Made by a program: the position numbers and the translations under genes. Shown one piece after another: positions 1 through 6,225 of a DNA stretch of 14,130 nucleotides. Every line of letters begins with the position of its first letter. The first letter of the stretch is position 1. The notes beneath the pieces are model-generated. The model ran no database searches. It worked only from the letters and a program-made list of their open reading frames with translations, and was not told the origin of the DNA. The stretch is from Chloroflexota bacterium (lineage in GTDB: Bacteria; Chloroflexota; Limnocylindria; QHBO01), in assembly GCA_031177555.1 (NCBI GenBank), contig JAPSGM010000021.1, positions 1-14,130 of the forward strand, read 5' to 3'.

Positions 1-2
1 GC

Positions 3-338
3 ACGATCCGCACGAGCCCGTACGTGTACAGCGTGCATCCCGACGACCTCGTGCGGATCGTGCTCGGCATCGAGGACGCCGGCCAGGATCTGGTGGCGAT
101 CTTCCACTCGCACACCCACACGCCGGCCGTCCCGTCAGCCACCGATCTCCGCTCGGCGCTCTATCCCGACACCATCTACCTGCTCGCCACCCTCACCGAT
201 CCGGATGCCGGACCGGCCGAGAGCCTGCGAGCGTGGCGCATCCGTGACGGCAAGGCCACGGAGGTTTCCTTCGAGATCCGCTGGTCGAGACGGTGTCCGC
301 CGCCTGAGCGGCGTCGGCGCGCGTCTCAGCGGTTGTAG
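3..338 (+). CDS. JAMM/MPN-family metalloprotease-like protein, 3' part
   Basis: The 5' end lies outside the window; the frame is open from base 3 and the first in-window codons continue it. The segment reads as a Mov34/MPN/PAD-1 (JAB1) domain. Counting from the GTG at 24, H28, H30, S38 and D41 form the zinc-binding JAMM signature H-x-H-x7-S-x2-D (HSHTHTPAVPSATD). The catalytic Glu of the family would lie upstream, out of view. A YPDTIYLLATL strand and an RAWRIRDGKATEV strand follow, as in bacterial stand-alone JAMM proteins of about 130-150 residues, which act in desulfurating or deconjugating small ubiquitin-like or sulfur-carrier proteins. The usual HSHP is HSHT here. The last 15 residues are Arg/Pro-rich and unlike the family; another frame gives a more natural end, LVETVSAA-stop at 307, so a late frameshift is possible. 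Family is confident, substrate unknown. Confidence 0.78.
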   Translation, partial: TIRTSPYVYSVHPDDLVRIVLGIEDAGQDLVAIFHSHTHTPAVPSATDLRSALYPDTIYLLATLTDPDAGPAESLRAWRIRDGKATEVSFEIRWSRRCPPPERRRRASQRL

Positions 339-514
339 GCCAACATCCGGTCCTTGGCGCCTGTCCGGTGGCCGGGGTCGGTGTCGTGCCGGCTCGTCGC
401 TCGGGGGGTTGGTACGGCCGCCGCGATGTCCACTCCCCTGTCGGCGAGGAGGGTACGCCAGCCCGCCTCGTCGGGATGCAGTAGTAGGACGCATCGCCCA
501 CATGTGGTATGCAT
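326..514 (-). CDS. Hypothetical small protein (62 aa), doubtful
   Basis: I do not recognise this protein. It starts MHTTCGRCVLLLHPDEAGW and ends GAKDRMLAYNR, with no signal peptide or membrane segment. In its favour, an AGGAGGT Shine-Dalgarno-like sequence stands directly upstream, and the ORF is divergent from the small gene at 555 with a repeat pair between them. Against it, the SD-ATG spacing is only about 2 nt, which is too short to be ideal, and the 3' end overlaps the upstream gene by 13 nt. That overlap would vanish if the JAMM gene really ends at 307. No function can be given. Confidence 0.3.
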   Translation of the reverse strand: MHTTCGRCVLLLHPDEAGWRTLLADRGVDIAAAVPTPRATSRHDTDPGHRTGAKDRMLAYNR

Positions 515-539
515 GACCTCCTGGGTACCAGATGTGGTA
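498..539. promoter_or_regulatory. Pair of 12-bp direct repeats between two divergent starts
   Basis: CCACATGTGGTA (498-509) and CCAGATGTGGTA (528-539) differ at one base and are spaced 30 bp start to start, about three helical turns. The first contains the perfect palindrome CCACATGTGG. They lie around the start at 514 (minus) and just upstream of the start at 555 (plus). This arrangement suits an operator for a dimeric regulator. The regulator is not identified, so the role is an inference. Confidence 0.33.
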
Positions 540-554
540 CCGTCCCAGCCAGAG

Positions 555-773
555 ATGGCCGTCGAGACGAGCCTGAGCGGCGACTGGACCTACCGGGAGG
601 CGCAGCTGCGTCTGCATCAGGCAGGCGAGAGTCGGCTGCCGCATCATTCGGCGGCGGTCCACCTGGATCCGGCCGCCAATCGCGTCGTCGGTTGCCAATG
701 TGGATGGAGCGGCAACGGACTGGGCTGGATAGCACATCTCGAACAGGTGGTCAGTGGCGCACTGCGCGACTGA
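555..773 (+). CDS. Hypothetical small protein (72 aa) with CxCGW motif
   Basis: No family name can be given. The sequence starts MAVETSLSGDWTYREAQLRL and contains VVGCQCGWSGNG followed by GWIAHLEQVV. The C-x-C-G-W turn with nearby His residues (HH at 33-34, H39) could hold a metal, but only two Cys are present, so this is a guess. The composition is protein-like (balanced acidic and basic residues, few Arg runs), unlike the overlapping frames, and the gene ends 22 nt before a strong hairpin that also serves the converging ACT gene. The same frame is open upstream to 354, but that extension is Arg/Ser-rich and looks non-coding, so the ATG at 555 is preferred. Confidence 0.5.
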   Translation: MAVETSLSGDWTYREAQLRLHQAGESRLPHHSAAVHLDPAANRVVGCQCGWSGNGLGWIAHLEQVVSGALRD

Positions 774-794
774 ATCGCCCGCGCCAGATGCCAC

Positions 795-825
795 GACGCC
801 GTGCCCGGCAGGATGGCACGGCGTC
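795..825. terminator. Bidirectional hairpin terminator between convergent genes
   Basis: GACGCCGTGCC (795-805) and GGCACGGCGTC (815-825) form a perfect 11-bp stem with a 9-nt loop. It sits between the stop of the plus-strand small gene (773) and the stop of the minus-strand ACT gene (845). No T-run follows on either strand, which is common for terminators of GC-rich genomes. The symmetrical position between convergent genes supports a two-way role. Confidence 0.65.
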
Positions 826-844
826 ACGGACTAGACGGCCCGGT

Positions 845-1282
845 TCATAGCGACGTCCCGGCGCGCACCGATTCTGGCTGACCCGGGATCATCCACTCGG
901 TCAGCTGGTCGCTCAGGACGCGGCGTGCGGCCTCGACGTTGTCGACCCCGAAGGCAATCGTGGCCTTCCCATCCTTGAGATCGAGAGGCACGAACAGGTC
1001 GATGTTCACGCCTGCGTCCGCGAGCTTCTTGGTGGCTGCAGCGGCCGTCCCCGGCTGGTCCTCGAGCCAGGCGGTGACGACCGGCACCTCGCGGAAGGCG
1101 ATTCCGGCGTCGTTCAGCCCGCTGCGCACCCCGGCCTCGTCATGAGCCAGAAAGGCGCTCGCACCCCGACTGCCGAGCGTGATGCAGTACGCGTAGAGGT
1201 TGACCCCGCGTGCCGCGATGGCCGCGGTCTGCCGGGCGAGCTCGCCCGGACGATTCTCTGCCTCGATGATGAACGCTTGCAT
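845..1282 (-). CDS. Tandem ACT-domain protein (145 aa)
   Basis: A small cytosolic protein made of two ACT (small-molecule, usually amino-acid binding) domains and nothing else. The first begins MQAFIIEAENRPGELARQTA and continues with RGVNLYAYC (residues 1 to about 68). The second has VVTAWLEDQPGTAAAATKKL then AGVNIDLFVPL (about 73-137). Both carry the family pattern of a strand, a PG turn, a helix and a GVNI/GVNL strand. The start at 1282 is chosen because GGGAGAG precedes it by 4 nt and the domain begins immediately; the longer open frame to 1408 adds non-ACT sequence. Such stand-alone proteins are thought to be allosteric sensors of amino acids, but the partner is not evident here. It is convergent with the small gene at 555-773. 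Confidence 0.88.
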   Translation of the reverse strand: MQAFIIEAENRPGELARQTAAIAARGVNLYAYCITLGSRGASAFLAHDEAGVRSGLNDAGIAFREVPVVTAWLEDQPGTAAAATKKLADAGVNIDLFVPLDLKDGKATIAFGVDNVEAARRVLSDQLTEWMIPGQPESVRAGTSL

Positions 1283-1542
1283 AGGTCTCTCCCACAGCAT
1301 CCCGATGCGGCTTCCTGCCTTGCCGATCAGGATGCCTCTTAAGCTGAGGACGGGGTCGGTCGCGCCAGTGGCTCTGCACCGGTCGTGGCGGTCGCGGTGT
1401 GCGATCACGCCTCGGCGCCACCCGTCCAGCCTTCCTCCATTGTCTACCCGATGTCGACCCGGTTATCCACCATAGTGCTGCCGCAGTCGGCTCTCGGTAA
1501 GGCGGGTGATCGCGACAGCCAATTGCACGGAAGGACCGAGCC

Positions 1543-1806
1543 ATGGCCTGGCCCTGGAGGTTCAACCTCACCAAGCGGATCGAGCAGGTCCTCGCCGATG
1601 GCACATCCGGATGCTCGAAGGCCTCGAGCGAAGTCTCGCGCAAGGGTCAGCCCACTTGGCGGGCGGTCGGAAGGCCAACAGCGGCAGCTGCCGCACCGGC
1701 GCCGCCGCGCGGTGTCGGTTCCGTCGTAGCGCCAGCCCACGAGCCGCGACAGAACCGGACGCGATTCAGTGGAGCGTGGGTCGCAACCCCGAGAGCGCAT
1801 AACTGA
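1543..1806 (+). CDS. Hypothetical ORF running into repeat copy A, doubtful
   Basis: The ATG has a good GGAAGGA ribosome site 7 nt upstream, and the first residues (MAWPWRFNLTKRIEQVLADGT) look like a real N-terminus. After about residue 21 the sequence becomes low-complexity (Ala/Pro, then Arg), while the +2 frame at about 1610-1680 (RMLEGLERSLAQGSAHLAGG) looks more protein-like. This may be the remnant of a gene broken by a frameshift. The end of the ORF, including its TGA, is supplied by the repeat that begins at 1791. No family is recognised. Confidence 0.25.
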   Translation: MAWPWRFNLTKRIEQVLADGTSGCSKASSEVSRKGQPTWRAVGRPTAAAAAPAPPRGVGSVVAPAHEPRQNRTRFSGAWVATPRAHN

Positions 1807-1898
1807 GCCCGCTTCGCTCGGGTCGCCAATCGGGATAGCACAGCGCTCGGGCCGAGAGGCTTGGAAGGCTGACGCTCTGCCAACTGAGCTACTCCCGC
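1791..1898 (-). repeat. tRNA-Gly-half repeat, copy A (short form)
   Basis: On the plus strand it begins with AGAGCGCATAACTGAGC, continues through GGGATAGCACAGCGCTC (1833-1849) and ends with the complement of a tRNA 5' end, CTCCCGC, at 1892-1898. It shares this whole plan with 5683-5893 and 9822-10030. From AGAGGCTTGG to CTCCCGC the three copies are identical. Copy A lacks the second module that B and C carry beyond the tRNA end. Reading the minus strand, a TACGAT hexamer (1908-1913) stands 9 nt before the tRNA start, a possible native -10 box absent from B and C, so A may be closest to the original tRNA locus. Confidence 0.82.
1859..1898 (-). pseudogene. tRNA-Gly(UCC) 5' half, copy A
   Basis: Positions 1-40 of a tRNA can be read from 1898 downward: acceptor strand GCGGGAG, TA, D-stem GCTC/GAGC, anticodon stem 5' strand TCAGC, loop CTTCCAA with anticodon TCC, then GC. 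The anticodon stem should close with GCTGA but the sequence is GCCTC, and no T-arm or CTCCCGC acceptor partner follows. It is therefore a half gene, not a functional tRNA. Confidence 0.8.
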
Positions 1899-2246
1899 AT
1901 GGCAACTATCGTAGCGGCTCGGGTGTGGCCGCACTACAACGGCGGACCACCTGGACGGCACGCCGCAATCGATCACGCGGACGAGTACAAGGATTCCCGA
2001 AGCTGAATCGGCCCGCTCCGGGCCAATTGTTTCGGGGCAATTCGTGGCGCGAAGGGGCCGGCGGGTCAGCGCAAACAGCCGGAGCCGGGCCGCAGGTTTC
2101 CTCCTCTGAGGCTCAGCCGAATCGGAGCGCGTGCTACCGTCTGGTGCACCGCAGGCCGCGGCCCGACCACCGCCGATCCTATCGGCCGGCCTCTCGTCCG
2201 TTGACACGTCGCGGCCTCGAGGGTGTCACGAAGAAGTGGGGCGGCC
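1899..2246. other. Non-coding stretch before the kinase operon
   Basis: I see no credible gene here. The open frames on both strands are Arg/Pro-rich and lack ribosome sites. It must hold the promoter of the signalling operon. A direct pair CAATT (2022-2026 and 2038-2042) and an inverted repeat near 2202-2228 are the only local structures noted. Confidence 0.4.
2202..2228. promoter_or_regulatory. Inverted repeat TGACAC/GTGTCA upstream of kinase start
   Basis: TGACAC (2202-2207) and GTGTCA (2223-2228) are perfect 6-bp inverted arms 15 nt apart, ending 18 nt before the ATG at 2247. It could be an operator or a leader hairpin that affects translation of the operon. The arms are short, so chance is not excluded. 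Confidence 0.27.
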
Positions 2247-4256
2247 ATGTCGGGAATTCGTAGGCAGGCGACCACCGTGGCAGAGCCGCGGCTGCCACGT
2301 TGGACTGGGTGGTTGCGTCCGGTCGTTGATGCGGTGGCGCGCATCGATCTCAGTGTCCACCGGAAGCTGCTCTTCGGATTCCTGATCGGTGCGCTGCTGC
2401 TGGTCGGAATGGCGATCCTGAGCGTAGGCATCATCAGCCGGATGAGCGAGCGGGTCGCGGAGTTGGATCGGCTTCAGGCGAAGGCCGGCCAAGCCCGGCA
2501 GATGCTGTATCTCGTGACAGCCCAGAGCCATTACCGGGCAATGGCGCTTCTGACTCTGAACGAGCGCCACGACTACAACGCGGACATCGCCACGGCCAAG
2601 GGGCAGTTCACCGAGCTCCTCGACGCTCTGGAATTGGCCGACCCAGACGATGGGTCTTTCTTCCGCCAGGTTCGAGCTGCCGACGCCATCTTCGCGGAGT
2701 GGAGTGACCAGGTGCTGGCCGCGTACGAGGCCGGAGACTACGAGGAAGCCCAGCGCCTCCATATTGCCGAAGAGCACAGGCAGTCACACGTCCTCGAAGG
2801 GCAGTTGAACCCCTTCATCGCATCGGCTCAGCAGCAGATGGCGGAGGCGCAGTCTGCCTTCGAGGCGGACAGGATGCTCCTTGCCAGCATGGTAATCGCG
2901 TTCTCCGCCGTGAGCGTTGTGGCGGCTCTGGCCCTGGGATTCGTGCTGTCGTGGGCCTTCATCCTTCCGGTCCGGAAGATGGAACGTGCCCTCGCCGGAA
3001 TCACGGCTGGAGACTTCACGCAACGCGTGGAAGTGCCAAACCGCGATGAGCTTGGGAAGCTTGCCCGCGACCTGAACGGCACGACCGAGCGGCTGGCGAC
3101 ACTCTTCGACGAACAGCGCGCGCTGGCCGAGCAACTCGCCGTGACGAACGCGTCACTACAACGTGCGAGTGAGGCCAAGTCGCGATTCCTGGCCAGCGTG
3201 AGCCATGAGCTGCGCACGCCGATGAATGCGATCCTCGGGTTCACCGACGCGCTCCTGGCGGGCGTCGATGGCCCCCTGAACGACGAGCAGCAGGCCTCTC
3301 TCGGATGGGTCCAGCGTGGCGGGCGTGACCTGCTTGGGTTGATCGACGAGATCCTGGACCTGTCGAAGATCGAGGCAGGCAAGCTTACGGTGAATCCCCA
3401 GCCGTTCGACCCGCGGGAGGTCGTCGAAGCGGTGGTGGCGCAGCATCGGTCTCTGGCCGTCCAGAAGGGAATCAATTTCGCGTGGCACGACGCCGGGGCT
3501 CCGTCAGAAGTCGTACTCGATCGCCAGCGTGTGCGCCAGATCCTGGTGAACCTTTGCGGCAACGCGCTCAAGTTCACGACTGAGGGCGAAGTGGTCGTGC
3601 AGGCGAGCGGCGCCAGCGAGGGTCTGCTGGAGGTCAGTGTGCGGGACACGGGCCCGGGCATCCCACCAGACCAACACGAGGCGATCTTCGAGGAGTTCCG
3701 CCAAGCCGGGGGAGAGTCAGGCGGGATCGGGCTCGGCTTGGCCATCAGCCGTCGCCTTGCACGGATGATGGGAGGAGACATCAGCCTGGAGAGCGAGCCT
3801 GGCGCGGGAAGCGCTTTCCACCTCAGGCTTCCCCTCGATTGCCGGCGCCAGCCGAGCGATGCCATCGAGCAGGTCCCGGCACACGACGGCGAGAAGTTGC
3901 TGCTCAGCGTCGATGACGATCCGTCAGTGGCGCCGCTGCTCCAGAAGATGCTCGCGAACCATGGTTACCGCGTCGTCCCTGCCACGAGCCCAAGTGCCGC
4001 GGTGCTGGAAGCTCGTACCCTTCGGCCGGCCGCAATCCTGCTCGACGTGCTGATGCCCGTACGCGATGGCCATGACATCTTGCGCGAGCTGAAGGGCAAC
4101 CCGGCAACAAGCCAGATCCCGGTGATCGTGATCTCGGTGGTGGACGCCTCTGACGTCCCGGAGCTCGCGGACGGGCATGTCAGCAAGCCGATCCGGGTGG
4201 AGCCGCTCCTGCGCCTGCTAACGGAGCAGGGCGCCGAACCGGCGGTCGACGGATAG
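2247..4256 (+). CDS. Membrane hybrid sensor histidine kinase with receiver (669 aa)
   Basis: Numbered from the ATG at 2247. TM1 (about 41-64) and TM2 (about 211-240) enclose a helical extracytoplasmic sensor of the four-helix-bundle (4HB-MCP-like) type. Next come HAMP (about 241-294), HisKA with SHELRTPMNAI and phosphoryl His320, and the HATPase domain with N-box LVNLCGNALKFT (433-444), G1 DTGPGI (467-472) and G2 GGIGLGL (492-498). A C-terminal receiver carries the DDD acid pocket (about 556-558), phosphoacceptor Asp600 (LLDVLMP) and Lys647 (VSKPI). It autophosphorylates on His and can pass phosphate to receivers. ATG 2247 is preferred over GTG 2223 because GTGGGG lies upstream at usable spacing, while the GAGG before 2223 abuts that codon. 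No HPt domain is present. The stop TAG shares its G with the next start, so translation is coupled to the response regulator. Confidence 0.95.
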   Translation: MSGIRRQATTVAEPRLPRWTGWLRPVVDAVARIDLSVHRKLLFGFLIGALLLVGMAILSVGIISRMSERVAELDRLQAKAGQARQMLYLVTAQSHYRAMALLTLNERHDYNADIATAKGQFTELLDALELADPDDGSFFRQVRAADAIFAEWSDQVLAAYEAGDYEEAQRLHIAEEHRQSHVLEGQLNPFIASAQQQMAEAQSAFEADRMLLASMVIAFSAVSVVAALALGFVLSWAFILPVRKMERALAGITAGDFTQRVEVPNRDELGKLARDLNGTTERLATLFDEQRALAEQLAVTNASLQRASEAKSRFLASVSHELRTPMNAILGFTDALLAGVDGPLNDEQQASLGWVQRGGRDLLGLIDEILDLSKIEAGKLTVNPQPFDPREVVEAVVAQHRSLAVQKGINFAWHDAGAPSEVVLDRQRVRQILVNLCGNALKFTTEGEVVVQASGASEGLLEVSVRDTGPGIPPDQHEAIFEEFRQAGGESGGIGLGLAISRRLARMMGGDISLESEPGAGSAFHLRLPLDCRRQPSDAIEQVPAHDGEKLLLSVDDDPSVAPLLQKMLANHGYRVVPATSPSAAVLEARTLRPAAILLDVLMPVRDGHDILRELKGNPATSQIPVIVISVVDASDVPELADGHVSKPIRVEPLLRLLTEQGAEPAVDG

Positions 4257-4618
4257 TGGCCACCATTCTCGTGGTGGAGGACACGCCGGCGAACCTCGCG
4301 CTCGCCACGAAGCTCCTGCGCGTCGCGGGGCATGAGGTGCTCACGTCGGACACTGCGGCGGCGGGAGTCGCGATGGCCCGTGATCGGCTTCCCGACCTGG
4401 TCCTCCTGGACCTGGGCCTGCCGGATATGGACGGCTGGCAAGCGCTTCGCGAGATCCGGGCGGACGCACGCGCCGGCGCACTGCGCATCGTGGCCTTCAC
4501 GGCGGACGCAATGGTGGGCGATCGCGAGCGCGCATTGGCCGGGGGTTTCGACGGCTACATGAGCAAACCGATCGACTTCGCAACCTTTGCCGAGGGCGTG
4601 GAGCGCTACCTGCCGTGA
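4256..4618 (+). CDS. Stand-alone response regulator receiver (120 aa)
   Basis: A single CheY/DivK-type receiver without an output domain. It shows the acid pair E8-D9, phosphoacceptor D52 (LVLLDLGLPDMDG), T82 (VAFTADA) and K104 (YMSKPI), so it should be phosphorylatable. The VAFTADAMVGDRERALAGG stretch is typical of receivers that work with hybrid kinases in phosphorelays. The GTG start overlaps the kinase stop by one base, and its own TGA overlaps the start of the cyclase gene by four bases (GTGA), so the three genes form one translationally coupled operon. It may shuttle phosphate, compete as a phosphate sink, or control the cyclase allosterically; the sequence does not decide which. Confidence 0.93.
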   Translation: MATILVVEDTPANLALATKLLRVAGHEVLTSDTAAAGVAMARDRLPDLVLLDLGLPDMDGWQALREIRADARAGALRIVAFTADAMVGDRERALAGGFDGYMSKPIDFATFAEGVERYLP

Positions 4619-5694
4619 AACGGGAGCGTTCTTTGATTCTCGCCGTCGACGACGAGCCGGCGAACCTGGCCCTGCTGGGCAAGCTCCTGGAGCACCAGGG
4701 CTATGACGTGGTGGAGGCCCGCGACGGTCCTTCGGCCCTCGACGCAGTCGCGGATCATGAGCCGGACCTCGTGTGCCTGGACGTAATGATGCCGCGGCTC
4801 GACGGGATTGAGGTATGCCGGCGGTTGCGGGCCCAGCCGGAGCGTGTCGGCCTGCCGATCCTGCTACTCACCGCACTGAATCGCCCGGAAGACAAGGTGC
4901 GCGGCCTTGAGGCGGGCGCCAACGACTTCCTCTCGAAGCCCTTCGACGAGAGCGAGCTCTCGGCGCGCCTGCGCTCCCTCCTTCGGACGAAGACGTTGCA
5001 GGACCGCCTTGCGGAACTGCTGGGACGGTATGTGAGCGAGAGCGTTGCGGCGGAAGCCCTTCGTGACCCTTTCGCCGTTTCACTTGGCGGTGACCGGCGC
5101 CGCGTCACGACGTTGTTCGCGGACGTGCGTGGCTACACGGCAATCGCGGCGGAGCACGCACCGGAGGAAACGCTGGACCTTCTGAATCGATACCTCACGG
5201 TCGTCAGCGACGCAGTCGAGGCGCAGGGAGGTACCGTTGCCGACCTTTTGGGCGACGGCGTGTTCGCCTTTTTCGGCGCTCCGGTGGCACACACGAATGA
5301 TCCCGAGCGCGCCGTACGCGCGGCCCTCGCAATGCAGGCTGCCGTGGTGAAGCTGGAGATCCCGGCCATGCCAGGGATTCGATTGCAGGCGGGAATCGGG
5401 ATTACCAGTGGCGAGGTCATTGCAGGCAATGTGGGCTCCGAGCGCCGCATGCACTACGCCGTGGTCGGCGACTCGGTCAACGTTGCGGGGCGACTTCAGT
5501 CCGCGGCTGGTCCGGGCCAGATCCTGGTGGACGAGTCGACCCATGAGGCTGTGCGCGATCTCGTCACGTCGCAGGACCTGGGCAGTCTGCGGCTTGCGGG
5601 CAAGGGTGACTGGGTACGCGCCTTTAACGTGCTTGGCATGGGTCCCGAAACAGGCACGACCACGCCCATGGGCGAGTCCCAGCACAGCGCATAA
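4615..5694 (+). CDS. Receiver-class III nucleotide cyclase (359 aa)
   Basis: An N-terminal receiver (about 5-122) has D12/D13, phosphoacceptor D56 (LVCLDVMMP), T86 and K108. A short helical linker (about 124-150) leads to a class III adenylate/guanylate cyclase domain (about 160-340). Metal-binding aspartates are D170 (FADVRGYTA) and D214 (LLGDGVFAFFG); N289 and R293 (VNVAGRL) are the transition-state pair. The protein should make a cyclic nucleotide when its receiver is phosphorylated by the upstream kinase. The residue that is usually a purine-selecting Lys, three before the GD, is Asp210, and the second selector position is Ala282, so cAMP cannot be assumed. The GTG start overlaps the preceding stop by 4 nt. 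The last residues (QHSA) and the TAA fall inside repeat copy B, so the C-terminus beyond about 341 may be non-native. Confidence 0.95.
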   Translation: MKRERSLILAVDDEPANLALLGKLLEHQGYDVVEARDGPSALDAVADHEPDLVCLDVMMPRLDGIEVCRRLRAQPERVGLPILLLTALNRPEDKVRGLEAGANDFLSKPFDESELSARLRSLLRTKTLQDRLAELLGRYVSESVAAEALRDPFAVSLGGDRRRVTTLFADVRGYTAIAAEHAPEETLDLLNRYLTVVSDAVEAQGGTVADLLGDGVFAFFGAPVAHTNDPERAVRAALAMQAAVVKLEIPAMPGIRLQAGIGITSGEVIAGNVGSERRMHYAVVGDSVNVAGRLQSAAGPGQILVDESTHEAVRDLVTSQDLGSLRLAGKGDWVRAFNVLGMGPETGTTTPMGESQHSA

Positions 5695-5893
5695 CTGAGC
5701 CCGTTTCGCTCACGGTGCCACTCGGGTTAGCACAGCGTTCAGGCCGAGAGGCTTGGAAGGCTGACGCTCTGCCAACTGAGCTACTCCCGCGCGGAGCGAG
5801 CGTGGGTAAGACATCATAACTGAGGGCGGCCGGCTCCTTGACTCCGCCGGACAGTCCGGCCCACCAAGCACAGCGCTCGGACAGCGCATAAGC
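5683..5893 (-). repeat. tRNA-Gly-half repeat, copy B (long form)
   Basis: Bounded on the plus strand by ACAGCGCATAACTGAGC (left) and ACAGCGCATAAGC (right). Module 1 runs from the left end to TTAGCACAGCGTTC (5728-5741). It is followed by the tRNA half (5751-5790), a GGAGCGAGCGTGGG linker, and module 2 from CATAAC (5814) to AAGCACAGCGCTC (5866-5878). Module 2 contains a hairpin, GCCGGAC-A-GTCCGGC (about 5846-5860). The left boundary supplies the stop codon of the cyclase gene. Copy C has the same plan and nearly the same length. Confidence 0.85.
5751..5790 (-). pseudogene. tRNA-Gly(UCC) 5' half, copy B
   Basis: Base-for-base identical to the 40-nt tRNA half of copy A, and it likewise ends just past the anticodon loop with no 3' half. 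Upstream of the tRNA start (minus strand) stands the repeat linker, not a recognisable promoter, so it is unlikely to be an expressed tRNA. Confidence 0.8.
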
Positions 5894-6225
5894 TCCGAGC
5901 CCGCTCATTGGTGTTTTGTACTCCCGGCCGGTACGCACGCCGCCGATCATCGAAGCTTGGACTTGGGAATCGGCAGCGGCCGGCTACCGTCAACGACCTG
6001 GACCTTGCGGCACGCCTGCTCGGGCTGCCGAGCGACCGACGCTGTGACGTCCTGCTGTCGTTTCGGCTATCCCGCCGATCCGGCGAACTCACCGCTCGGA
6101 ACAAACCCGGCGGGCGGGTTGCGCTGGGCGAAATCGTCTACGAGGAGCGCTGGCAGGTCCGACGATCAGAGCCGGTCGCGAGACGGAGGTCCGCGCGACC
6201 GGCTGAATTTCGGAGAGCGGCGAGA
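5894..6225. other. About 330 nt without a recognised gene
   Basis: A plus-strand frame is open across this stretch (TVNDLDLAARLLGLPSDRRC and onward), but it lacks a ribosome site, becomes Arg-rich and then reads antisense to the small membrane-protein gene. I find no RNA gene or clear promoter. It could be degraded sequence next to repeat B. Confidence 0.35.

Noticed and set aside
135..827. Minus-strand ORFs (about 180-230 codons) opposite the JAMM gene and the small genes
   Set aside because: Pro/Arg-rich composition typical of antisense shadows in GC-rich DNA; they also run through the terminator region.
1463..1471. TTATCCACC, close to a DnaA box, and TTTTCCACA on the minus strand at 13621-13629
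   Set aside because: Single isolated boxes far apart, with no AT-rich region or replication genes nearby; chance matches are expected.
1859..1898. A functional tRNA-Gly gene
   Set aside because: The anticodon stem cannot close beyond two pairs, and there is no T-arm and no 3' acceptor strand within the following sequence.
1444..1905. Minus-strand ORF containing GSSSVGRASAFQAS (also in the one at 5624-5950)
   Set aside because: This peptide is a translation of the tRNA-Gly half on the strand that reads the tRNA; such ORFs are a known artefact of tRNA sequence.
2201..2206. TTGACA as a -35 box for the kinase operon
   Set aside because: At 17-18 nt spacing there is no acceptable -10 and the transcript would start too close to the ATG. 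The hexamer is better explained as part of the TGACAC/GTGTCA inverted repeat.
2828..3865. Long minus-strand ORF opposite the histidine kinase (345 codons)
   Set aside because: Ser/Arg-rich antisense shadow of a clearly coding kinase; no ribosome site or domain.
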